From assembly GCA_037157565.1 (NCBI GenBank), contig JAZHRO010000050.1:45394001-45458000 (forward strand): a stretch of DNA of 64,000 nt, written 5' to 3'. Below are positions 56,771 through 64,000 of the stretch, piece by piece. Position numbers and translations under genes: made by a program. How positions within the stretch are numbered: position 1 is the first letter of the stretch; each line of letters opens with the position of its first letter. A model generated the notes under the pieces. The model had not been told where the DNA came from. It made no database searches and saw only the letters and a program-made list of their open reading frames with translations. This DNA comes from Thalassia testudinum (taxonomy: Eukaryota; Streptophyta; Magnoliopsida; Alismatales; Hydrocharitaceae).

Positions 56771-56799
56771 CCCACTGTGGTGCACACCACCACAGTGGG
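56771..56799 (+). other. Conserved LTR hairpin, D copy
   Basis: CCCACTGTGGTG (56771-56782), loop CACAC, CACCACAGTGGG (56788-56799): perfect 12-bp arms. Two pairs differ from B, and both differences are compensated in the opposite arm. Confidence 0.8.
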
Positions 56800-57494
56800 A
56801 GCACCACCGCCCAGCTCTTCGACGAGCCGGTGGGCGTGGTGCATTCCCTCGCTTCGTTTTTTCTCTTTAACGCCATTGCCGCCGCTCCAAGCTTCGAAGC
56901 TTGAAGCCACGGCAGCAGCAGCCCGACAGCAGCAGCAGCAGCAGCACCCCCCGCCTCCTCCGCGACCTTCCCCGCAGTCGCTCACCGCCTCCGCGCGCGT
57001 CTGCAGGGCGTTCCCCGCCTCCGTCTCCGTTCTGTCCGCCTCGCAGTTGCACCCGTAACCCGCCGCCGCGCGCACTGCAGCGGCCGGCTACGGCCTCACG
57101 CCAACCCCTGCCCCCCTCCGCGACCCTCCGCGACCACCTGCAGACCTCCTCCACGCTCGCTCCTCCGCGCCATCGCCCGCTCATCGACTTCGCGCAGGCC
57201 TGCAGAACCCTGCGCGAAGGCGCGCCCGCACCCGCCGTCTTCAGACGTCCGCCTCCGCCTTCAGATGACGCGGCGTCAGACGTCCGCCGCCGTGAGCAGA
57301 CGTCTTAACTCGCTGCCATCGTCCGCGCTCGCGATCTCTCCCGCCCGCTCTTTCTCTCTCTGGCGCTCTCTATCTCTCTCTCTCTCCCGCTCTCTCTCTC
57401 TCACGTATTCTCTCTCTTTTTCACTCACTCACAGACACACACTACACCAACACACACACATCTTCACCGACACACACACACACCCACACACACA

Positions 57495-57644
57495 CTTACA
57501 CTATACGTATAGTTATATATAGTAACATATATATACTTATATACATCTATATATAATATATACATATATATATATATATATACACTTATATACATAGTAA
57601 TATCTATAGTTATGTATACATACATATATATATAATATATATAC

Positions 57645-57677
<33 letters not shown>

Positions 57678-58190
57678 CTACTTATATATATCTATATACT
57701 TATACATATACTTATATATATATATATATATATATACTTATATACATAGTATATCTATATATTTATGTATACACACACATATATATAATATATCTATATA
57801 TATATATACACGTATATATATATATCTATATACTTATACATAAACTTATATATATATACATATATACTTATATACATATATATATATACATATCTATATA
57901 CTTATATATATACACACATATATATATATATATCTAGATACATATATACTTATATACATATATATATATATACATCTATATAGTATCATATATATATACT
58001 TATATACATATATACATAGCTATATACATATATACATACATATATATATATACATATACACCTATATATATATATATATATATATATAATACATATATAT
58101 CTATATATATCTATACATATATACTTATACATTTATATACATATAGATATATTTACTCATATACATACATATGTACATATATTTTCACGT
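57495..58190. repeat. AT-dinucleotide block, D 5' LTR
   Basis: About 700 bp of (TA)n with interspersed C and G. Chance frames here encode only Ile/Tyr repeats. Confidence 0.95.
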
Positions 58191-58888
58191 TATTTACTAT
58201 ACGCTGTATCACGGGGATATCTGCACCAGTTGCTGATATTCCCTGATACACGCGTACAAAAAAAAAGCGTGGTCCCATACATCATCCATCCTCCATCCAC
58301 ACTCCACGCAGCACATAGTCGTGTTGGTTGCGTCTCTCTAGACGTCAAATGACTCGACATAGTGCTACACTCCATCGTCACCTCCACCCCCACCCCTTTA
58401 TATATATACTACATATAAATATATATCTATAGCTACTATATTTACTTTCTATCTGTTAGCTTCCTTCTTAGTAAAAATATAAAAAAAGGTATAAAAGTGA
58501 AAAGATAATCTTTGATTTGCAGGTACCCCGTCTTGCGAGTAGCAAGGCGTGTTTTGGAACTCTGTTTTGGCTAAAAGCCAAGGACACAATTTTGAGGGTG
58601 TGCCTCAAGAACAAGGATTACCAGAAAAAAACCTAAATAAGAAAAATACCAAAAATACAATAAACGAATGGAAGAGACGCGTTTTAAGGAAAACGTAGAA
58701 ACTCGACTTTAACCCCACTTCCCTGAGTTCGACCCTGGGCCTAAAAGTGACAAGATAAAATCAATTAGGCCAGGTTAAAAATTTTGTAAAGAGATGGTTA
58801 GGTCTGAATTAGGTTAACCACTATACATATTTCAACGATAAAAACATCATATTAACAACCTATCCAGGCCGACCCATCATGACTTTTC

Positions 58889-58906
58889 TGGCGCCGTTGC
58901 CGGGGA
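58889..58906 (+). promoter_or_regulatory. Primer-binding site, element D
   Basis: TGGCGCCGTTGCCGGGGA, exact tRNA-Asp(GUC) complement, nine bases after the LTR. Confidence 0.95.
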
Positions 58907-60291
58907 GGTGCGCTTTCGAGTAAGTTTCTATCCAATTCCTTTAAATTTGTCTCTTCTCTCTTCACGGGTATTGTTGTTTTTTGGTGTGCAGGTGAACCTG
59001 GTGGAAGGAGAAGAAGGCTGACGAAGTCGAGGACGTGAGCAGATCCAAGGCGGGAACGAGAGCGTGAAGACGTCGACATCGCATTGGAGCTTCGCACACG
59101 TTGCCGAACAAGTAGGTTTTCTTTTCTCATCAAATTAGGGTTAACTTGCCACCACAATAAAAAAAAAAAAAAAAAATTTAAAAACTAAAAACTAGAAAAA
59201 CTTCTTGGGATTTCTTGAGGGCAAGTGGATTAAAATTCACTTGATTGATTGGTTGTCTTCACTCCCACTGTCCTGGGATTTCCCGCCTTACTTCGCATAG
59301 CGAAAATCCGAGAATCTTGATTCTTAGATTTTTCGCCGTGGGAAGTATTCTTTGAGGCAAAGAAAAAGATTGCTTGTATCCCTCTTTTGCCTCACTTATC
59401 TTTAATTCAGGATCACATTTTTGGTGGGGAGACTTGGAATTGAGTTGATTCCAACCCCACCACGACTTTTCAAACTTGCCTGTGATTCGATCCTGAATAC
59501 TTCAACCCCAACAATTTTATTTTCTTTATCTTTTGGTTGAAGCCTTGTGTGTGGAAATCATTTCTAGTGATTGGGAGCACTTGAATTGAAGTGCTTTGGC
59601 TCCCTGTCACATTGATATAAACTGATTCCTGCATCCACACTTAGAAATCTCCATTTAGGGTAGCCCATTGCATTTTAAGCATGCATTAACTAACTGATAA
59701 TTGAAGAAGGGTTTCTTGGGTTTTAGAAGGAAAACCTGTATTTTTGCAAAAACCCGGAGATTGGTTGAATCGGTAATTCAGCAAAACCCTAAAATTCATA
59801 CTACTTAAGGCTGAACTCTAAAAACCATTCGCCAATAAAAACTTCAATTCGGGGAGATTTCCCTGTTGCATGCTTGTTCTTACACACTCTTAAAAGCAAT
59901 CACTTGGGCATTACCCGTAAACAACGCCCTTCACATTCCAAAAGCACTTGACCCTAAGCCTCTAATTAAAACTGGTAGTAACTTGACCCTTACTAAGGAT
60001 TGGAGGTTTAACTACCTGTGTGTAGCGACTACGTGCTGGTAAGAGTTCCCGTGTGCTATCGGGTGTCTAAGACTGGGGCAAACGGCCTTTCAATCTGGCC
60101 CGGTGGTTCCGCGGTGCTCTCATTCGGTTCCGTAGTTCGTGATAGTAGGTAACTTAGATCTTTAGGTCTAAGGGCACACTGTAGAGGTTAGGAACTTGAC
60201 TGTATTGATTTGTAATCAAGTGTACCTTTGCGGCGTCATTTCCCTCATCCCTTTTCCCTTCTCATCTCCCCAATTCTTCCTGCGGTAGTGC
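58907..60291 (+). other. Element D: untranslated leader
   Basis: About 1.4 kb. An A-run lies at 59157-59176. No long frame. The leader is conserved with B and C along its length, more than expected for a neutral sequence next to the repeat-rich LTR. Confidence 0.75.
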
Positions 60292-63200
60292 ATGTTTGGG
60301 AGGAGGTCACAAAACCCTGAACTATTTGAATTGACTGATAAATCTAGAAAACAAGTCGAATCGTCCTCCTCCTCCACAAACATGGCTGCACGCCCACCCC
60401 CAAATCCCGAGGGAGGAAACTGCCCTCAGAACCCACCAGGTGGTGGAGCCTTAGATCCCATAACCCGCCTCCAAGCCCAAATGGAAATGTATAATGAGCA
60501 AATCGAAGCCATTCGGGAAACATTGGAGGAAATGCAGAACCCTCCCGAACGGGAGGAGCCTAGGTCTCTTAGCTCTTATCAGAATCCCGCTGCTACAGAG
60601 ACCATAGGACAAATTCGGGTCCCCATGGGCGGGGACGACTTTGAATTAAAACCAAACATAATTGGCCTAATCAATTTTCACTTTCATGGTCTTGTAAGTG
60701 AAGACCCATTTCTCCACTTGGAAGACCTAACCCGACTTGCTGAAACCGTTAAACCAAGAAATGTTGGGTTATCTATAGTCCTCATGAAGATGTTCCCGTT
60801 TTCATTACGGGATAAAGCGTCGCAATGGTTACGCACCCTTGGGAGAACCATCCACTCTTGGGAAGAAATGCGAACAGCGTTTCTCAAGAAGTTCTTCCCA
60901 ATCGGGCGGACCAATGCGCTTCGCCGTGCTATCACTTCATTTACGCAACAAAATGGCGAACAATTTCATGAGGCATGGGAGAGGTATAACGACCTCCTCA
61001 GGAAGTGTCCACACCACGGTCTGCCTAAGTGGAATATAGCCCAGATTTTCTATTATGGGCTAAATGAGACTTTGAAGCAGATTGCAGACGCTTCCTGCGG
61101 AGGGAACTTTATGAATAAAGACGAGAATGGAGCATTCGAGCTGTTTGAAAATATGAGTGAAAACTCGATGAACAATGCTTCCATTGTCGCCTTTAATCGT
61201 ACCAGCCAGCCCCGAAATGTCCACGAAGTTGACACGGGACCCTCCCATTCATCCACTGATCTAAGCCTTATTGCACAAAAACTGGATGAAGTCTCCGTCG
61301 TGCACAAGAAGCTAGACGAGCTTCTGGCCAACCCCGCCCGATCTATGGCAAACACCACCTCTTCACCACTTCGTCACAATCCAAGTTCTTCTAATACCAG
61401 GCTTATCTCGAGAAACCCCGTTAGACCTTCCTTACCGAGTGTCGCGCCAAGCGACTCGGTAAGTCATGTGGAACTGGTTTCTGCGAGCCAGTATTTCGAC
61501 ACGGAGGACCAAGCCTCCGTATGCTCAGACGCATATCTACATGCGGACGCGTCTTCTGGCATAGAAGATGCTTGCGCCCTGGGGAACAACCCGTTCTCTG
61601 CCACTTATAACCCAGGGTGGCGTAATCATCCAAACTTCGCATGGTCCAACAACCCGCAGTGCCAAAACCCCGCGGGTGGACCAATGCGACCGTCCGCACC
61701 CGTCATCCCAAGGGTCCAGTTTAATCCTATGGCAAATCCGCCATCAGGCCCTTGCGTACCACAAACTGAACACGCATCAAGCCCTCTTGACAAATTGATG
61801 CGAATGATGACGGAAATGTCAAAGCGCCATGAAGAGAACATGACCTCTCTTCAGCACCAATTGGCGCAGCAGAACGCCGAGATCAGTCAACTACGCATGG
61901 CGACTCGATCTCAGGGCACTCTTCCCGCCCAACCTGTTCCAAACCCGCGAAGTTTCATGCCCCGTGGTTCTCAACCACAGGTACGACCTTCTCAGGGACA
62001 GGTTAATCAAGTTCTGCAAGCTCCGAGCATTCCACCGGGATTTCAGGCTAATCCTGCTGCAGCACCACACTCTTATATCCCCATTGCAAACCCTCCTCCA
62101 CCGTATGATCCCACTGGACCCGCATCGTCCAATGCTATCACTACGAGGAGCGGTAAGCAGACCGTCGATCCGCCTCGACCTGATCTTGGCCCATCTTCTT
62201 CTTCGCCCTCTCATTCGGGATGCATACCGCATTCGCGAGAGGATGATGCACCAAAACTTGAGCCAGAATCAGTCCCATTCCCTGAGGCTCTACTAAGGGA
62301 GCCAAAAGGCAAAAAGAAAAGTACGCAGGCCTTTGACAACCTACGTAATTTGTTCAGGGATGTAGAAATCAAGGTACCCCTGCTCGAGGCAATCGACCAC
62401 ATACCTACTGTCGCTCGATTTTTCAAAGACTACACAACACCCAGGCGACAGTCAAAGAAGACTAAGAATCCGGTGGTTCTCTCGCCTCATGCGAGTTGTG
62501 CTATACTGTCAAACTTACCACCGAAGCAGAAAGATCCGGGCACACCACTGATTTCCTGTAGCATCCAAGGCTGCAGTTTTAACCGTGCCTTGCTTGATCT
62601 AGGATCTTCCATCAATCTCATACCGACCATCATGCTCAAAAAATTTTCCTTGGGAAATCTGAAACCCACCCCTGTCACGTTACAGTTGGCAGATCGTTCT
62701 GTCAAAATCCCGAAGGGTGTGGTGGAAGACGTGGTGGTTAGGGTCAACAGTCTCTGTTTTCCTGTTGACTTTCTTGTTTTAGATATGGAAGTTCCTAGTT
62801 CACTTTCTGATTGTCCGATCATCCTCGGTCGACCTTTCTTGGCCACAGCCCGCGCCCACATCGACTGCGAGTCGGGCTGTATTGAGATTGCCGTTGGATC
62901 TGAGAAGCTCAAGCTTAACATATTCAAGGCAGCCAAGAACTTTGATTGCGATTGCATTGAGGATGACACGTCTGACGAGGACATGGCCGTCAGCGCGTGT
63001 ATCGGACTAATTGGGACCTATTCGGACTGCTGCGGATTACCTATAAACACTGATAACTGCCTGACCAACGCATACTGTGACGTTCCCCAATCCCTCCCTT
63101 GTCCAGTACCTTCTCCTGGCCAGACTTCTGACGAGGTTTTCTCCGCTTCCCATACCTCGTGGTCTGAGTCATATCCGGGCTACTCACTGTTGGTCCATAC

Positions 63201-63675
63201 TCATGAAGACCGAATTGCCCTTTCTTCCCCGCCAAATCAGGCGGATTTACAAATCCACACTGGGACCTTGAGCCCATATACTTCTCACTGGGGCTATTCA
63301 TTTTTGGATCCATCTATCCAAGAAGCCCCTCTTCTTGGCCAATCTGAAGGCCAGTTTCTTCCTCCTAACTTGTTCTCCTACCCGTCTGGGACACTCTCGT
63401 CCCAAGAAATGCCAGATCCTTCCCCATCCACTCCCGAGCTAAAAGTGCTGCCTAATACACTCAAGTATGTTTTCCTGGGACCAAATGAAACGCTCCCTGT
63501 AATCATCAGTTCAAAATTAACCATGGAGCAGGAGTGCAAACTAACTAAGGTCCTCCTAGAACACAAGGCAGCTATTGGATGGTCTTTATCAGACTTATCT
63601 GGTATTAGTCCCTCCTACTGCACTCATCGTATATATACGGAGGAGGAGGCTCGACCTTCTCGCGAGATGCAATGA
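60292..63675 (+). CDS. gag-pro: Element D: gag-protease and pre-RT part of the polyprotein
   Basis: 1,127 codons from ATG 60292. Domains by residue: basic start with MFGRRSQ; capsid core about 110-262 (FELKPNIIGLINFHFHG, MFPFSLRDKASQWL, KKFFPIGRTNAL, EAWERYNDLLRKCP); Pro/Ser-rich linker; NPGWRNHPNFAWSNN (440-454); coiled-coil-like 500-535; TTRSGK (617-622) at the gag/pro boundary; LPPKQKDPGTPLISC (742-756); protease active site LDLGSS (768-773) and ILGRPFLA (844-851); acidic spacer 885-1045; start of the RT region (LKYVFLGPNETLPVII, SLSDLSGISPSYCTHRIY). No CCHC zinc knuckle is seen. The frame stops at TGA 63673-63675, where element B has CGA (Arg), and continues open after it. Gag forms the particle; the protease cuts the polyprotein. 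Confidence 0.9.
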   Translation: MFGRRSQNPELFELTDKSRKQVESSSSSTNMAARPPPNPEGGNCPQNPPGGGALDPITRLQAQMEMYNEQIEAIRETLEEMQNPPEREEPRSLSSYQNPAATETIGQIRVPMGGDDFELKPNIIGLINFHFHGLVSEDPFLHLEDLTRLAETVKPRNVGLSIVLMKMFPFSLRDKASQWLRTLGRTIHSWEEMRTAFLKKFFPIGRTNALRRAITSFTQQNGEQFHEAWERYNDLLRKCPHHGLPKWNIAQIFYYGLNETLKQIADASCGGNFMNKDENGAFELFENMSENSMNNASIVAFNRTSQPRNVHEVDTGPSHSSTDLSLIAQKLDEVSVVHKKLDELLANPARSMANTTSSPLRHNPSSSNTRLISRNPVRPSLPSVAPSDSVSHVELVSASQYFDTEDQASVCSDAYLHADASSGIEDACALGNNPFSATYNPGWRNHPNFAWSNNPQCQNPAGGPMRPSAPVIPRVQFNPMANPPSGPCVPQTEHASSPLDKLMRMMTEMSKRHEENMTSLQHQLAQQNAEISQLRMATRSQGTLPAQPVPNPRSFMPRGSQPQVRPSQGQVNQVLQAPSIPPGFQANPAAAPHSYIPIANPPPPYDPTGPASSNAITTRSGKQTVDPPRPDLGPSSSSPSHSGCIPHSREDDAPKLEPESVPFPEALLREPKGKKKSTQAFDNLRNLFRDVEIKVPLLEAIDHIPTVARFFKDYTTPRRQSKKTKNPVVLSPHASCAILSNLPPKQKDPGTPLISCSIQGCSFNRALLDLGSSINLIPTIMLKKFSLGNLKPTPVTLQLADRSVKIPKGVVEDVVVRVNSLCFPVDFLVLDMEVPSSLSDCPIILGRPFLATARAHIDCESGCIEIAVGSEKLKLNIFKAAKNFDCDCIEDDTSDEDMAVSACIGLIGTYSDCCGLPINTDNCLTNAYCDVPQSLPCPVPSPGQTSDEVFSASHTSWSESYPGYSLLVHTHEDRIALSSPPNQADLQIHTGTLSPYTSHWGYSFLDPSIQEAPLLGQSEGQFLPPNLFSYPSGTLSSQEMPDPSPSTPELKVLPNTLKYVFLGPNETLPVIISSKLTMEQECKLTKVLLEHKAAIGWSLSDLSGISPSYCTHRIYTEEEARPSREMQ

Positions 63676-64000
63676 CGTCTCAACCCTAACATGCGGGAGG
63701 TCATTAAGAATGAAATCATTAAGTGGCTGGATGCGGGTATAATCTACCCGATCAGCGATAGCCCCTGGGTGAGTCCGATTCACGTTGTGCCCAAAAAGGC
63801 AGGACTCACCATCCGTGTCAATGACAGGGGCGAATCCATCCCTACACGCACTCCTACATCTTGGAGAGTGTGTGTAGATTATAGGAAACTCAATGCTGCA
63901 ACCAAGAAAGATCACTTCCCGCTACCATTTATTGACCAAATCCTAGAGCGGTTAGCGGGAAATAAATTTTTCTGCTTCCTGGATGGATTCTCAGGATATA
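63676..64000 (+). CDS. pol: Element D: reverse transcriptase, N-terminal part (partial)
   Basis: The same frame continues after the TGA with RLNPNMREVIKNEIIKWL, DAGIIYPISDSPWVSPIHVV, VCVDYRKLNAATKKDHFPLP, FIDQILERLAGNKFF and CFLDGFSGY, the first RT motifs of gypsy elements (the Asp of FLDG is the first catalytic residue). It is open to the window edge. The rest of pol is outside. Confidence 0.9.

Larger units (their letters stand above)
56261..58879 (+). repeat. Element D: 5' LTR
   Basis: 2,619 bp, starting TGTTTGCACCTC and ending GGCCGACCCATCA. Contains CATGCATGCATT (near 56365), a TATA-like CTATAAGTAG (near 56638), the hairpin at 56771-56799, a GC-rich part, CT/CA repeats and an AT block (57495-58190), and the U5 hairpins (58220-58620). 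Open frames at 56441-57308 are chance frames in CT/GC-rich sequence. Confidence 0.93.
56261..64000 (+). mobile_element. Element D: nearly intact Athila-type retrotransposon, cut by the window end
   Basis: 5' LTR 56261-58879, tRNA-Asp primer site 58889-58906, leader, and a gag-pro-pol frame open from 60292 to the window end apart from one TGA at 63673-63675. It is inserted in the 5' LTR of element C, so it is among the youngest insertions here. It is the reference for reading the damaged copies A, B and C. Confidence 0.93.

Noticed and set aside
63673..63675. Programmed stop-codon readthrough between protease and RT in D
   Set aside because: Element B has an ordinary Arg codon at the same place, so the TGA is best read as a mutation.

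Overview
The window is almost pure plant transposable-element sequence: long terminal repeats, gypsy-type gag/pol remnants, a LINE and long AT-dinucleotide blocks. I see no host gene, rRNA or tRNA gene, or CRISPR array. The primer-binding sites match the 3' end of plant tRNA-Asp. The gag, protease (LDLGSS, ILGRPF), RT (FLDGFSGY, MDD) and integrase sequences are of the Ty3/gypsy Athila type without a chromodomain. This points to a large, repeat-rich angiosperm genome; I cannot name the species.

Layout, left to right. (1) 1-2048: reverse-strand LTR X, cut by the window edge. (2) 2049-12356: element A (+), a decayed gag-protease element without RT or integrase. It is interrupted by a reverse solo LTR (4102-6698) and ends in a 3' LTR (10157-12356). 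(3) Element E (-): 3' UTR and polypurine tract at 12357-12707, resuming at 27095 with the integrase end at 28177-28496. (4) Element B (+), 12708-27089, inserted in E: a complete gag-pro-RT-RNaseH-IN element full of stop codons. (5) A reverse-strand L1-type LINE, 28497-31169, resuming at 48097-48334. (6) Element F (+), 31170-48091, inserted in the LINE. (7) Element G (+), 35174-45061, inserted in F. (8) Element C (-), 48335-56260 and beyond, inserted in the LINE. (9) Element D (+), from 56261 past the window end, inserted in C's 5' LTR.

Target-site duplications support the nesting: CTCGT/CTCAT for B, AAAGC for F, GGACA for G and CCAGC/CCAGT for the solo LTR. The order of events is E, then B and the LINE; LINE, then F, then G; LINE, then C, then D. 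LTR divergence agrees for the pair tested: roughly 2-3 % in F and 0.7 % in G by hand count.

B, C, D and the solo LTR are one superfamily. D carries a nearly intact gag-pol. B is a decayed full-length copy. C is a deletion derivative without capsid, protease, RT or integrase that still keeps a 534-codon frame open. A, F and G form a second group without RT or integrase. Their last reading frames end in a shared hydrophobic tail that I do not recognise, and G's frame is intact (617 codons). All families share a 3' architecture: a short hairpin followed by GGCATGGGGG just after the coding region, and the same kind of module again directly before the 3' LTR. Several of these hairpins show compensatory changes between families. 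The likeliest reading is that the pol-less families use the polymerase and integrase of Athila-type relatives such as D or E.
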